From: Natronospirales bacterium
GTDB taxonomy: Bacteria; Pseudomonadota; Gammaproteobacteria; Natronospirales; REEB76
Assembly (NCBI GenBank): GCA_021792635.1
Contig: JAJYUH010000001.1
Location: 136,515-200,514, forward strand
Direction of reading: 5' to 3'
Length of the DNA stretch: 64,000 nt
The notes under the pieces were generated by a model, which did no database searches, was not told the origin of the DNA, and worked only from the letters and a program-made list of their open reading frames with translations. This document shows positions 33,814 to 43,233 of this stretch, in pieces. Position 1 is the first letter of the stretch. Every line of letters begins with the position of its first letter. Position numbers and translations under genes: made by a program.

Positions 33814-34395
33814 TTACCTCCCATTCCGCTTGTTTTGGGCGGCGTCCGCTTTGTCTATGATTTTGGCGGTAATGTTGAATTGCTGCGCGCGCACGCCAAA
33901 ATCAACCCGCGGATCCTTTTGTACGACTTCCAGGTTTGGATCGCCCATCCAGAGAGAATTGTCAATATTGCGCAGGTAAGTGGAGACCCGCGCGCTGGAT
34001 TCCGCCACTCCCTGCAGTTGTAATTTATCGCCATTCTGAGTGACCTGAGTCAGATACACGCCCGGCGGCAGCGTCCTGACCAACTGGTCAAAAAGATGCA
34101 CTTCCGTGGGGCGGCTCTGCTGCAGTTGCTCGATGATCTGCATGCGCGCCAACAACCGCGCCCTGGTCTGCTGCAAATCCTTGATTTCTGCAATCTGCTT
34201 GTCCATTTGCGCGACCTGCGCTTGGAGATAGGAATTGCGCGCCTGTTGGTTGGAGACGGCATCGCTGATGAGGCCCCACATGCCCAGGAGCACCACCACG
34301 CCGACAATTGCCGCCAGCAGCAAGCGCAAGTTGAAGGTTTTCTGGCGATCCTTACGCCGTACCTCGCGCCAAGGAAGCAGATTAATACTTGGCAT
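33814..34395 (-). CDS. pilN: PilN, type IV pilus assembly protein
   Basis: A 193-residue PilN. The N-terminal motif INLLPWREVRRKDRQK binds PilM in the cytoplasm, the transmembrane helix lies at about 24-46, and a coiled coil (residues 50-95) leads to the periplasmic domain. It overlaps the end of pilM by 14 bases and precedes pilO by 6 bases, which supports translational coupling. Confidence 0.94.
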   Translation of the reverse strand: MPSINLLPWREVRRKDRQKTFNLRLLLAAIVGVVVLLGMWGLISDAVSNQQARNSYLQAQVAQMDKQIAEIKDLQQTRARLLARMQIIEQLQQSRPTEVHLFDQLVRTLPPGVYLTQVTQNGDKLQLQGVAESSARVSTYLRNIDNSLWMGDPNLEVVQKDPRVDFGVRAQQFNITAKIIDKADAAQNKRNGR

Positions 34396-35464
34396 GTTTG
34401 TCGAAGCTCCTTAGGGCCAGGCCGCAGGCGACCAGAAGCGCCGCAGCCTCGTTTTCCACAAACTGCGATTTTGCCCGCGACGACAGTTTCATTCTGCCGA
34501 AGGGGTTGCTGACCAGGGTGGGCGTGTTCAGCTTCCCGGTGATGCGCTCGGCGGCACCGGGAATGGCGGCACAACCGCCGCACAGCAGAATCTGGTCAAG
34601 GTGCTGGTGCTCGCTGGTGGACGACTGGTAGAACTGCAACGAGCGGTTTACCGCCTGGGCCATGTCATCCACGAAGGGGTCCAGAATTTCCACCTTGTAA
34701 TTGTTGGGCAGACCACCCTCTTTTTTGGCCTTGCCCGCTTCCTCGTAGGTGAGGCCGTAATGACGCATGATTTCTTCGGTAAGCTGTTTACCGCCAAAGT
34801 CGGTGGTGTAGCTGTAGATGATGTGGCGGTCGTGCAATACACTGAAAGTGGTGGTGGCAGCACCAAAGTCCACCAGTGCGATGGTACGATCAATGCCTTC
34901 GTCCGTCATTTGATGGGAAATCAACTTGCAGGCGTTCTCCACTGCGTATACTTCCACATCTATGACGGAAGCATTCATGCCGGAGATTTCGAGCACCGCC
35001 TGGAGCTTCTCGATATTTTCCTTGCGCGCCGCAACCAGCAGCACGTCCATGAGATCCGGGTCGGCTTTGGATACGCCGAGAATTTCGTAATCAAAAGCCA
35101 CTTCCTCAAGCGGCTGGGAGATGTACTGATCGGCCTGCAACTCGATCTGTTCGCCCAGATCCTTGTCCGACAGGGCAGCCGGCATCTGGATGGTTTTGGT
35201 CATAACCTGACCACCGACCGCCACGGCCGCATACTTGGTGCGCGGACTGGCGCGCTTGACCACTTTGCGTACCGCATCGCCCACCGCATCCAGGTCCATG
35301 ATGACCTTATCGGTGATAGCATTGAACGGCATGGCTTCGGCGGCGAAACTTTCCACCTTGTAAGCATTGCCGGTCTTGGAAAGTTCAATCAGCTTCACCG
35401 AGGAAGTGCTGATATCGATTCCCACGAGAGGTTTTGACGCCCGCTTGAACAGCCCGTCTAGCAC
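34382..35464 (-). CDS. pilM: PilM, actin-like type IV pilus protein
   Basis: A 360-residue actin-like ATPase of the inner-membrane alignment complex. The phosphate-1 segment is LVGIDISTSSVKLIELS, the later ATP-binding segments are ALVDFGAATTTFSV and ILLCGGCAAIPG. It uses a GTG start at 35462-35464 and is the first gene of pilMNOPQ, which runs on into aroK and aroB. Its promoter is probably in the AT-rich region at 35535-35562. Confidence 0.94.
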   Translation of the reverse strand: MLDGLFKRASKPLVGIDISTSSVKLIELSKTGNAYKVESFAAEAMPFNAITDKVIMDLDAVGDAVRKVVKRASPRTKYAAVAVGGQVMTKTIQMPAALSDKDLGEQIELQADQYISQPLEEVAFDYEILGVSKADPDLMDVLLVAARKENIEKLQAVLEISGMNASVIDVEVYAVENACKLISHQMTDEGIDRTIALVDFGAATTTFSVLHDRHIIYSYTTDFGGKQLTEEIMRHYGLTYEEAGKAKKEGGLPNNYKVEILDPFVDDMAQAVNRSLQFYQSSTSEHQHLDQILLCGGCAAIPGAAERITGKLNTPTLVSNPFGRMKLSSRAKSQFVENEAAALLVACGLALRSFDKHAKY

Positions 35465-35534
35465 GTTCTCAAGTCCTTCCGTTACCCTTGGTTTCCAGCC
35501 CGGAGGGCCGCCCCATGTCTTAACCTACAGCTTC

Positions 35535-35562
35535 AATATATATCAACAAATGATTAAATCAA
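35535..35562 (-). promoter_or_regulatory. Predicted promoter of the pilMNOPQ operon
   Basis: On the minus strand TTGATT (35557-35562), 16 bases, then TATATT (35535-35540), within the AT-rich gap between pilM and ponA. Transcription would start about 65 bases before the pilM GTG. A weaker plus-strand -10-like TATAGT lies at 35564-35569 for the divergent ponA. Confidence 0.5.
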
Positions 35563-35641
35563 ATATAGTTTTTTCTGTTATGCACAGGGTATCCCAGGCC
35601 TGTTCCCGGCAGTGGAAGCGCTGTTATTGAACAAGTAAGCC

Positions 35642-38059
35642 ATGCATCGTCATCTCAAAACACTATATATTGTGATCGGGGCCATGGCTGGGCTCTTTGG
35701 GTTGGGTGTCCTGGCTGTTGTGATTGCCTATTTAGTAGTGGCTCCCAGCCTGCCCGCTGTGGCCGTTCTCAAGGATATCCGTCTGCAGGTGCCCCTCAGG
35801 GTCTATACGCGAGACGGCCGGCTGCTGGCGGTTTTTGGGGAAAAGCGCCGCATACCGTTGGCGTATGACCAGATTCCTCCCATGGTGGTGGATGCCTTTG
35901 TAGCCGCCGAGGATGAGCATTTCTGGGAGCACCCGGGCGTGAGCGTGAAAGGGTTGTTACGGGCTGCGATTCACCTGGCGCTCACCGGTCAAAAGACCCA
36001 GGGGGGCGGTACCATCACCATGCAGGTGGCACGCAATTTCTTTCTGACGCGTGAAAAGACCTATACCCGCAAGCTGCGGGAAGTGTTCCTGGCCTTGAGG
36101 ATTGACCGGGAACTCAGCAAACAGGACGTCCTCGACCTCTACCTCAACAAGATCTATCTGGGCAACCGCGCCTACGGCGTGGGCGCGGCTGCCGAGGTCT
36201 ACTACGGCACGGATCTGGACCACCTGACACTGGCGCAAATCGCCATGATTGCGGGCCTCCCCAAGGCCCCCTCGGCCGACAACCCGCTGGCGGATCCGCA
36301 GCGGGCGCTGGTGCGCCGCGCCTACGTACTCGGGCGCATGCTGGCGAACCGCTACATCACTCAAGCGCAATACCGGCAGGCCATGGCCGCGCCCATTACC
36401 GCTTCCTATCATGAGCCCACCGTGCAGGTGAGCGCGCCCTACCTTGCCGAGATGGTACGCAACTACATGGTGGCGAAATACGGCAACGATGCCTATACCG
36501 CCGGTTATTCCGTGGTCACCACCATTGACAGCCGTCTGCAGCCCATGGCCGTGAAAGCGCTACGCACGGGGTTGCTGGATTATGACCGGCGGCATGGATG
36601 GCGCGGACCCGTGGCGCGTGTGGATATACCCGCCGGCAGCAGCCAGTCGGGCTGGGCAAAACTGGTGGCAGGCCGGGATCATGTGGGGGGTCTGTATCCG
36701 GCCTTGACCGTTATGGTCGGCAATCAGCAAGCCCGGTTTTATGCGGATGGCGCCGGCCTGGTGACCGTCGGTTGGAACGGCCTCAAATGGGCGCGACCGT
36801 ACATCAACGTCAACTCAATGGGACCGCCGCCCCAAACCGCCGCGGATATCCTCAAGCGCGGTGACATCGTTTACCTGCAGCACCACGACGATGGCAGTTG
36901 GTCGCTGTCGCAGCTGCCAACCATCCAGAGCGCGCTGGTGTGCCTTGATCCATTCGACGGCGCCATTGCCGCCCTGGTGGGAGGGTTTGACTTCAATCAA
37001 AGCAATTTCGACCGTGCGACGCAGGCATATCGCCAGCCGGGTTCCTCGTTTAAACCCTTCTATTACTCCGCGGCGCTGGAGGACGGCTTCACGCCGGCGA
37101 GCGTGGTGAACAATGCGCCGGTGGTGGTTCAGGATCCGGCACTCGCCAATGTCTGGCGGCCGGGCAATTATGAGGAAAATTTCAGCGGACCCACGCGCCT
37201 GCGCCTGGCGTTGGCCCACTCGCTTAACCTCGTATCCATCCGCGTGCTGCAGACCATCGGCGTGCCCTACGCCATCAATTACGTTCAAAAATTCGGCTTT
37301 GATCCCGCGAAACTGCCGGACAATCTCACGCTCGCTCTTGGCAGCGCCAGCCTCACGCCGCTGGAAATGGCGCGCGGTTATGCGGTGTTTGCCAACCACG
37401 GTTTCCGCGTAACACCGTACTTCATTCAGCGTATCTACGGTGGTTCCGGTCATCTGCTCTACCGGGCCAATCCGCAGGTGGCCTGTGATACTTGCAGCGT
37501 GGATACCACTCATGCCATGCAAATTCCGGCTCCGGCGGCTGGAACCGGCCCGGCTGCGGCTGATGCCGCGCCGGCAGAAATGCCGCAGTTTGCACCCCGG
37601 GTCATCACCCCGCAGAACGCCTGGTTGATGACCAGCATGATGCGGGACGTGATCAGGTACGGTACAGGCGTCCGCGCCCGGGCGCTCGGTCGCAGTGATT
37701 TGGCCGGCAAGACCGGTACCACGAATGACTTTGACGACGCCTGGTTCGACGGTTTCAACAACGACATCGTGGCGGTGGTGTGGGTAGGCAATGACCAGCC
37801 GTCCCAATCCCTCGGCAACGGCGAACAGGGCGCCAGGGCGGCGCTGCCCATCTGGATGGATTTCATGGGTCCGGCGCTGCAGGACGTGCCGCAGGCGCCC
37901 TTTCTTGAGCCACCCGGTATCGTGCAGGCGCGTATTGATCCCAAAACCGGGCTTTTGGTGAGCGCCAACGATCCGGGTTCCATTTTCGAGTACTTTATGG
38001 CGGGTCATTTGCCGCCCAAAGCACCGGCGAAGAAACAGGCGGCCAAAGATATTTTCTGA
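35642..38059 (+). CDS. mrcA: Penicillin-binding protein 1A
   Basis: An 805-residue bifunctional class A PBP that polymerises and cross-links peptidoglycan. A transmembrane anchor occupies residues about 10-32. The glycosyltransferase domain has Glu90 in AAEDEHFWEHPG and the later KTQGGGTITMQVARN. The transpeptidase has the SxxK motif as PGSSFKP (Ser468, Lys471), SLN, and GKTGTTND. It is also known as ponA and is divergent from pilM, the standard gammaproteobacterial arrangement. The Ala/Pro-rich stretch (PAPAAGTGPAAADAAPAE) before the KTG part is variable in the family. Confidence 0.95.
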   Translation: MHRHLKTLYIVIGAMAGLFGLGVLAVVIAYLVVAPSLPAVAVLKDIRLQVPLRVYTRDGRLLAVFGEKRRIPLAYDQIPPMVVDAFVAAEDEHFWEHPGVSVKGLLRAAIHLALTGQKTQGGGTITMQVARNFFLTREKTYTRKLREVFLALRIDRELSKQDVLDLYLNKIYLGNRAYGVGAAAEVYYGTDLDHLTLAQIAMIAGLPKAPSADNPLADPQRALVRRAYVLGRMLANRYITQAQYRQAMAAPITASYHEPTVQVSAPYLAEMVRNYMVAKYGNDAYTAGYSVVTTIDSRLQPMAVKALRTGLLDYDRRHGWRGPVARVDIPAGSSQSGWAKLVAGRDHVGGLYPALTVMVGNQQARFYADGAGLVTVGWNGLKWARPYINVNSMGPPPQTAADILKRGDIVYLQHHDDGSWSLSQLPTIQSALVCLDPFDGAIAALVGGFDFNQSNFDRATQAYRQPGSSFKPFYYSAALEDGFTPASVVNNAPVVVQDPALANVWRPGNYEENFSGPTRLRLALAHSLNLVSIRVLQTIGVPYAINYVQKFGFDPAKLPDNLTLALGSASLTPLEMARGYAVFANHGFRVTPYFIQRIYGGSGHLLYRANPQVACDTCSVDTTHAMQIPAPAAGTGPAAADAAPAEMPQFAPRVITPQNAWLMTSMMRDVIRYGTGVRARALGRSDLAGKTGTTNDFDDAWFDGFNNDIVAVVWVGNDQPSQSLGNGEQGARAALPIWMDFMGPALQDVPQAPFLEPPGIVQARIDPKTGLLVSANDPGSIFEYFMAGHLPPKAPAKKQAAKDIF

Positions 38060-38100
38060 AGATATGCTAGTCTTTTTATAACGACCCACACGCAGAGCCC

Positions 38101-38718
38101 ATGTCCCGACGCACTTCGCCGCGCATGGACGATTCACGGCGCATACTCGCGCAGGAAGCCGCTCGCATCATGGCCGAGGAGGGCGTGGGCGATTTTCTGT
38201 TCGCCAAACGCAAGGCCGCCGGGCAGCTTGGCCTTGACGTCCGCAATCTGCACTTCCCCACCAACCTGGAGGTGGAGCGGGCACTCGGCGAGCACCAGCG
38301 TCTTTTCCACACCCGTTTCCAAGTCGCACACTTGCGTCGCCTGCGCGAAACTGCCCGCGAAGCCATGCGCATGCTGGACGGCTTCGACGCGCGTCTCGTG
38401 GGCCCGGTGCTCACCGGTACCGCGCCGGTGCATGCCGGCATCTGCCTGCACGTGTTCAGCGAGGTACCCGAACAGGTGGCCATCTTTCTCATGGAGAAAA
38501 ATATCCCCTTCGAACTTTCTGCGCGCAAGCTCAAGAACGGCGCCGGAGTGCAGCGCGAATACCCTGTTTACCGCTTCGTCGCCGGTGATACACCCATAGA
38601 ACTCACCGTGTTCAGTGTGGACGGTATCCGTGAGGCGCCGGCGAGTCCGGTGGACGGCAAGCCCATGCGGCGTGCGTCCTTGCGCGATCTCGATGTACTG
38701 CTTGCAACAGGTTGCTGA
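38101..38718 (+). CDS. Conserved protein related to nucleotidyltransferases, catalytic residues absent
   Basis: A 205-residue protein of unknown function. Residues 101-119 (GPVLTGTAPVHAGICLHVF) align in layout with the GS...RGSDIDLHVF nucleotidyltransferase motif of longer relatives but lack the acidic Asp-x-Asp pair, so classical nucleotidyl transfer is unlikely. N-terminal half: LAQEAARIMAEEGVGDFLFAKRKAA; C-terminal: FVAGDTPIELTVFS and MRRASLRDLDVLLA. It follows mrcA by 41 bases. The closest description would be nucleotidyltransferase-like hypothetical protein; some databases label relatives misleadingly. Confidence 0.75.
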   Translation: MSRRTSPRMDDSRRILAQEAARIMAEEGVGDFLFAKRKAAGQLGLDVRNLHFPTNLEVERALGEHQRLFHTRFQVAHLRRLRETAREAMRMLDGFDARLVGPVLTGTAPVHAGICLHVFSEVPEQVAIFLMEKNIPFELSARKLKNGAGVQREYPVYRFVAGDTPIELTVFSVDGIREAPASPVDGKPMRRASLRDLDVLLATGC

Positions 38719-38760
38719 TTACTGAGATTTTCTGTTGGCACCCGCATATCCATTTCTCCA

Positions 38761-38774
38761 CGATATGCATATCG
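38761..38774. repeat. Perfect 14-base palindrome
   Basis: CGATATGCATATCG reads identically on both strands. It lies 43 bases after the stop of the preceding gene and 22 bases before the bidirectional terminator. No protein-binding family was recognised for it. Confidence 0.6.
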
Positions 38775-38795
38775 GGTCAGAACAGTCCCGGTGCG

Positions 38796-38827
38796 ATCAA
38801 AAAGCGGCTTCCCGGCCGCTTTTTGAT
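38796..38827. terminator. Bidirectional intrinsic terminator
   Basis: ATCAAAAAGCGGC (38796-38808) and its perfect complement (38815-38827) form a 13-base-pair stem with loop TTCCCG. The A-tract and T-tract in the arms serve as uridine runs in both directions, so it can end the plus-strand gene and the minus-strand gltA. Confidence 0.9.
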
Positions 38828-38846
38828 GATGGGAAGCAGGCTGCGG

Positions 38847-40142
38847 CTATTTTCTCTTCCCGATATCCAGGTACTCCCGCTTGGGAGATCCCGTGTAAAG
38901 CTGCCGCGGGCGGCCGATCTTCATGTGCGGATCGGCGATCATTTCCTGCCAGTGGGCCACCCAGCCCACGGTGCGGGCGACGGCGAACATGACTGTCATC
39001 ATGTGCGCCGGAATACCAAGCGCGCGGTAGATGATGCCGGAGTAGAAATCAACGTTCGGATAAAGTTTTTTCTCGATGAAGTAGTCATCCTTCAAAGCGA
39101 TCTCTTCGAGGCGCAGAGCAAGCTCAAGCTGTGGATCATCGTCACGGCCGAGTTTCTGCAACACCTTGTGACAGGTGGCGCGGATGATTTTGGCGCGCGG
39201 GTCGTAGTTCTTGTACACACGGTGACCGAAGCCCATGAGGCGGAAACCGGAGTTTTTGTCCTTGGCCTTGGCGATGACCTTATCGATATTTTTCACATCG
39301 CCGATTTCCCTGAGCATGTTGAGTACCGCCTCGTTGGCGCCGCCGTGAGCGGGACCCCACAGGGTGGCAATGCCGGCCGCAATGGCCGCATACGGGTTGG
39401 TTCCGGAGCTGCCCGCCAGGCGCACCGTGGAGGTACTGGCGTTCTGCTCATGGTCGGCATGCAGGATGAATAAAAGGTCCAGGGCCTTGGCCGCCACGGA
39501 ATCCACCTGGTAGGGTTCAGCGGGCACCGAGAACAGCATGTTGAGGAAATTGGCGCAATAATCCAGGTCGTTTTTTGGGTACACGAACGGTTGGCCGATA
39601 CCGTGCTTGTACACCGCAGCAGCTAGGGTCGGCATCTTGGAAATGATGCGATGCGCGAACACCTCGCGGTGCCGTGGGTTATGGATATCGGTGGAGTCGT
39701 GATAGAAGGCCGACAACGAGCCCACCACAGCGGCCATCATGGCCATGGGGTGGGCGTCATAGTGGAAGCCGGTGAAGAAGCGCAGGATCGCCTCATTGAC
39801 CAACGAGTGGTGCCGGATGGTGTTCACGAAACTGTCCAGCTGTGATCGGATAGGCAGTTCGCCATACAGGATCAGATAGGCCACCTCCAGGAAGCTGCTC
39901 CTTTCCGCCAGTTGTTCCACCGGATAGCCACGGTACAACAACACGCCCTTGTCACCATCAATGTAGGTGACCTTGCTCTCGCAGCTGGCGGTGGACACGA
40001 AACCCGGATCAAAGGTGAAGACGTCCAGATCTCTATAGAGGCTGCCGATGTCCAGCGTGCCGGGGCCGAAAGTGCCTTCGCGCAGGGGAAATTCGCTGAT
40101 TTTGCCCTGGGGGTCGGTAAGTTTGTAGATATTGTTTTGCAT
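38847..40142 (-). CDS. gltA: Citrate synthase
   Basis: A 431-residue citrate synthase of the large hexameric type, condensing oxaloacetate and acetyl-CoA. The N-terminal region has [29 protein letters not shown]; catalytic His residues are in [11 protein letters not shown] and [14 protein letters not shown], and the Asp is in VDFYSGIIY. The start at 40142 (ATG) has GGAG in front and gives the usual MQNN-type N-terminus. An intrinsic terminator follows at 38796. Confidence 0.95.
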   Translation of the reverse strand: MQNNIYKLTDPQGKISEFPLREGTFGPGTLDIGSLYRDLDVFTFDPGFVSTASCESKVTYIDGDKGVLLYRGYPVEQLAERSSFLEVAYLILYGELPIRSQLDSFVNTIRHHSLVNEAILRFFTGFHYDAHPMAMMAAVVGSLSAFYHDSTDIHNPRHREVFAHRIISKMPTLAAAVYKHGIGQPFVYPKNDLDYCANFLNMLFSVPAEPYQVDSVAAKALDLLFILHADHEQNASTSTVRLAGSSGTNPYAAIAAGIATLWGPAHGGANEAVLNMLREIGDVKNIDKVIAKAKDKNSGFRLMGFGHRVYKNYDPRAKIIRATCHKVLQKLGRDDDPQLELALRLEEIALKDDYFIEKKLYPNVDFYSGIIYRALGIPAHMMTVMFAVARTVGWVAHWQEMIADPHMKIGRPRQLYTGSPKREYLDIGKRK

Positions 40143-40475
40143 GCCTGATCTCCGGTAACCGCCCCGCCCGTGCAGGCCAAGTGGCGTAATTAAGCCCAAA
40201 GCGCCCTCAGAAAATCAGGAACGGGTGGCGTGCAAGGCGTAACCAACCATAGCGTGGGCGGAAGCCCTGGAAATTGCTAAAGTCAAAGCGGAAGGAACGC
40301 AAGCGTAATTTGCGACAAGGTTCCCATGAACCCGGCGCGGGCCGGATGCTGGGATTGTAACATCACCTTGCACATGGGTTTCTGACCGATGGTCATCATC
40401 GCGCCGTAGTCAGCGCAGACTAGGTAAGGTGCTCCGCGCCGATACCTTGTGTTTTCATGGATCGGTGCATGGATT
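40143..40475. other. Intergenic region between rpmE and gltA
   Basis: 333 bases with no gene. It contains a GC-rich inverted repeat around 40331-40345 (CCCGGCGCGGGCC). No confident promoter or terminator is visible, though gltA must be transcribed from here. Confidence 0.5.
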
Positions 40476-40685
40476 TTATGCGGGCTTGCGCGCGTACTTC
40501 TTGCGGAACTTATCCACACGGCCGGCAGTGTCCACGATCTTCTGCTTGCCGGTGAAGAACGGGTGACAACTGGAGCAAACTTCCACGTGCAGGTCCCGAC
40601 CCAGGGTGGAACGGGTGACAAAGGTATTGCCGCAACTGCAGGTCACGGTGATTTCTTTGTACTCAGGGTGGATGCCGGATTTCAT
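40476..40685 (-). CDS. rpmE: 50S ribosomal protein L31
   Basis: A 69-residue L31. The start [12 protein letters not shown] and the four cysteines in CSCGN and CSSCHPF mark the zinc-binding (C+) type of the ribosomal protein. An AGAGGC site precedes the ATG at 40685; the longer upstream reading is not supported by family length. Confidence 0.95.
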   Translation of the reverse strand: MKSGIHPEYKEITVTCSCGNTFVTRSTLGRDLHVEVCSSCHPFFTGKQKIVDTAGRVDKFRKKYARKPA

Positions 40686-41110
40686 GGATGCCTCTGTGCG
40701 CGGGCAGGAGCCTTTCAAAGGGCGCGCATCATAGCGCGCGTCATCCTGGGTGGCAAGCTTGGGCAGCCCGGTTCGCAAATTGCTCAGGCTGCCGCAGATG
40801 CTTACGGCCTAGACATGATCCAGTTTCTTATTTTTATCTGCTAACAGGCTGGCCTTGTTGGTAAAAACAGTTTGTTCACAAAAACTGTGGATAAGTCTGT
40901 GGACGAACCTCCAGCCACCCCATCCAAGTGCCCGTTCTTGCTCGTTTTGTTTCAAAACGATGAAATCTTATGCAAAATATAAATCTATGATAATCATGCG
41001 GTTACACTGTTTTTACGGATGCATGCTGCGGAACATTTGCTGGGGTTCCACGGCTGAGGTGATGGCCAAGCTGGTGTGTATAACCTCTTGTTCGGTGCCG
41101 TAAAATCGCT
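40686..41110. other. Intergenic region with a DnaA box, no gene supported
   Basis: 425 bases between rof and rpmE. It holds a consensus DnaA box at 40886-40894 and an AT-rich stretch at about 40950-41030. The open frame 40855-41103 on the plus strand has no ribosome-binding site or family resemblance and is not called. Confidence 0.55.
40886..40894 (-). promoter_or_regulatory. Consensus DnaA box
   Basis: TGTGGATAA on the plus strand is the perfect reverse of TTATCCACA. A second partial match (TCTGTGGAC) follows four bases later, and an AT-rich segment is about 60 bases away. It may be a chance hit or a DnaA-regulated site. Confidence 0.5.
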
Positions 41111-41365
41111 TCAGGTCTGAGGTAGAGATTCCGCGGCGGGAATCCGTGCCAAGCGATCGAGCCGCACCCGCCGTGACTCACCCGCGGCATTACGGGCTAC
41201 CAGGAATTCCTCGCCGTTATGCGTAACCAGATCTTCCGGTGTCAGAACCTCAAGGTACGTCACCCCATCGGCGCCTCGCCAACGCACCCGCATGGGCGTG
41301 TGGTGAAGTATGGCGATTTCATACTGGCTGTAGAGTGCGCAGGGAATCGGCTGGTAATCAGTCAT
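41111..41365 (-). CDS. rof: Rho-binding antiterminator (Rof/YaeO family)
   Basis: An 84-residue protein resembling Rof, which binds Rho and inhibits Rho-dependent termination. It starts MTDYQPIPCALYSQYEIAILHH, similar to E. coli Rof (NDTYQPINCDDYDNLELA), and contains HNGEEFLVARNAAGESRRVRLDRLARI like the Rof C-terminus. The ATG at 41365 is chosen because it gives the family N-terminus; it overlaps nothing essential of the following hemW, whose stop is 27 bases away on the same strand (antisense region begins upstream). Confidence 0.82.
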   Translation of the reverse strand: MTDYQPIPCALYSQYEIAILHHTPMRVRWRGADGVTYLEVLTPEDLVTHNGEEFLVARNAAGESRRVRLDRLARIPAAESLPQT

Positions 41366-41391
41366 GCGATGCACTGCCGCAAGTGTTCGTT

Positions 41392-42630
41392 TCAAGTGTA
41401 GCCGTAATTCCCTGGCTGTGCAGTGCAACCCGCTTCCGGCGTATCCAGGTACGCCGCAACGGCTTCCGGCAGGAAGTATGCCTGCAGATCATTAAGGTAG
41501 GCCTGCCCCCGCAGGGTAGTACGCCATTGACCGTCAGTCATTTCCATGAGCCCTGCTGTCCGGGCCTGCTCCAAGGTCGCCTGTATCCTGCTGAAAGACA
41601 AACCCGTGGCGGACTCGAAATCCGCTGCCACGAAGGCTTGCATAAGTCGCAGCCGGTTGAGCATGAATTCAAACGTGCGCTCGGCGGCTGTCACCTGCGT
41701 GATCCCGCCGATGCCGGCGGGTGTGCCCGCATCCCGCAAGTAGGCGGCCGGATGTCGAACCTTGCATAGGCGCACAATGCTGTCGCGGCTGGCCGACGTG
41801 AGCTTTCCATGGGCACCGGCACCGATACCGAGATAATCGCCAAAACGCCAATAATTCAGGTTGTGCCGGCACTGTCGGCCGGCGCGTGCGTAGGCGGAAA
41901 TCTCATACTGCGCATAACCGCGGTTGTACAGCAGCGTTTGGCATTCCTGTTGCATCCGCCAGACCTGCTCGTCTGGCGGAAGCTCGGGTGGATGCGCATA
42001 GAACAGGGTGTTGGGTTCAAGGGTGAGCTGATAATGCGACAGGTGTGCCGGTGCGAGCGATAAGGCCCGCTCCATATCCGTGCGCGCCCCTAACACGTCC
42101 TGTCCGGGGAGCCCGTACATGAGGTCCAGGTTGAAGTTCGCGAGGCCTGCTGCGTGGGCCTCCTCGGCGGCGAGCACCGCTTCAGCGGTGCTATGGATAC
42201 GGCCCAACGCTTGCAGATGACGCGGATTAAAGCTTTGCACGCCGATGGACAGGCGCGTAATACCGGCCGCCCGGTATTCCGCGAAGCGCCCCCGTTCCAC
42301 GGTGCCGGGATTGGCTTCGAGTGTGACCTCCACCTCCGCCACGAACGGCAGCCGACGGTGGGCTTCCCCGAGGATGCATGCGATGCTCTCGGGTCTGAAC
42401 AGGCTGGGCGTTCCGCCGCCGAAGAATACGCTTTCCACGCACCGGCCTGCGACACGCGGCAGATCCTGGTCCAGATCGTGTAGCAGCGCGGCCACATAGT
42501 CAGTTTCCGGCAGTTCGCCTTTCAAGGCATGCGAATTGAAATCGCAGTAGGGACACTTGCGTACGCACCAAGGGAGGTGCAGGTAGAGCGAAAGTGGCGG
42601 GACAGCGAGCACGATTGAACCGGGCGGCAT
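41392..42630 (-). CDS. hemW: HemW, radical SAM haem chaperone
   Basis: A 412-residue radical SAM protein. The CxxxCxxC cluster is in WCVRKCPYCDFNSH, followed by ESVFFGGGTPSLF and NLDLMYGLPGQ; the HemW-type C-terminal domain lies beyond residue 300. HemW lacks the extra cluster residues of the oxygen-independent coproporphyrinogen oxidase HemN and acts as a haem-insertion chaperone. It ends inside the upstream part of the rof reading region and starts three bases after the rdgB stop. Confidence 0.93.
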   Translation of the reverse strand: MPPGSIVLAVPPLSLYLHLPWCVRKCPYCDFNSHALKGELPETDYVAALLHDLDQDLPRVAGRCVESVFFGGGTPSLFRPESIACILGEAHRRLPFVAEVEVTLEANPGTVERGRFAEYRAAGITRLSIGVQSFNPRHLQALGRIHSTAEAVLAAEEAHAAGLANFNLDLMYGLPGQDVLGARTDMERALSLAPAHLSHYQLTLEPNTLFYAHPPELPPDEQVWRMQQECQTLLYNRGYAQYEISAYARAGRQCRHNLNYWRFGDYLGIGAGAHGKLTSASRDSIVRLCKVRHPAAYLRDAGTPAGIGGITQVTAAERTFEFMLNRLRLMQAFVAADFESATGLSFSRIQATLEQARTAGLMEMTDGQWRTTLRGQAYLNDLQAYFLPEAVAAYLDTPEAGCTAQPGNYGYT

Positions 42631-42633
42631 ATT

Positions 42634-43233
42634 TCAGTCTGATGCACACGTCAACCGCGCTACCAGTCGGCGGAGCGCTTGACCACGATGACTGAGACGG
42701 TTCTTTTCCGCCGGCGCGAGCTCCGCAGCGGAATAGGCATGCTCCGCTGGCAGAAATACCGGGTCATAACCGAAGCCGTTGTTGCCGCGGGGCGCATCAA
42801 GGATGCAGCCCTCCCATACGCCTTCGCAGATGAGCGGTGCGGGGTCATTCGCCCCGTGCACGCAGACCAGGACGCAGCGGAACCGCGCCGTGCGCTGCGC
42901 CATCGGTACCGATACCAAATCCCTGAGCAGCTTGCTGAGATTGTCCGCGTCGCTGGCGTGTGGACCGGCATAGCGCGCCGAATAGACTCCGGGTGCGCCG
43001 TGCAAAACGTCCACCTCCAGGCCGGAGTCATCGGCGATGGCGTCCATCCCCGTCTGGCGGGCGGCATGCCGGGCTTTGAGCAGGGCGTTTTCCAGAAAAC
43101 TTGCGCCGCTCTCCGCGATTTCGTGAACTCCAAGCAGTGCCTGGGGCAGTATCTGGATGCGGCTGCCGGCAAGCATTTCCTTGACCTCGCGCAGTTTGCC
43201 GCTGTTGCCGGTGGCCAGCAGCATTTTTTTCAC
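42634..43233 (-). CDS. rdgB: XTP/dITP diphosphatase
   Basis: A 199-residue HAM1/RdgB-type pyrophosphatase that removes non-canonical purine nucleotides. It opens with [17 protein letters not shown] and has the conserved [41 protein letters not shown] region, FGYDPVF and [13 protein letters not shown]. Its start overlaps the stop of rph by four bases, and hemW follows it closely, giving rph-rdgB-hemW as one unit. Confidence 0.94.
   Translation of the reverse strand: MKKMLLATGNSGKLREVKEMLAGSRIQILPQALLGVHEIAESGASFLENALLKARHAARQTGMDAIADDSGLEVDVLHGAPGVYSARYAGPHASDADNLSKLLRDLVSVPMAQRTARFRCVLVCVHGANDPAPLICEGVWEGCILDAPRGNNGFGYDPVFLPAEHAYSAAELAPAEKNRLSHRGQALRRLVARLTCASD

Noticed and set aside
40886-41030. 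Chromosomal replication origin
   Set aside because: Only one perfect DnaA box, no box array, and none of the typical origin-flanking genes.
40855-41103. 82-codon plus-strand frame between rpmE and rof
   Set aside because: No ribosome-binding site, unusual residue composition, and it overlaps the DnaA box and AT-rich run.
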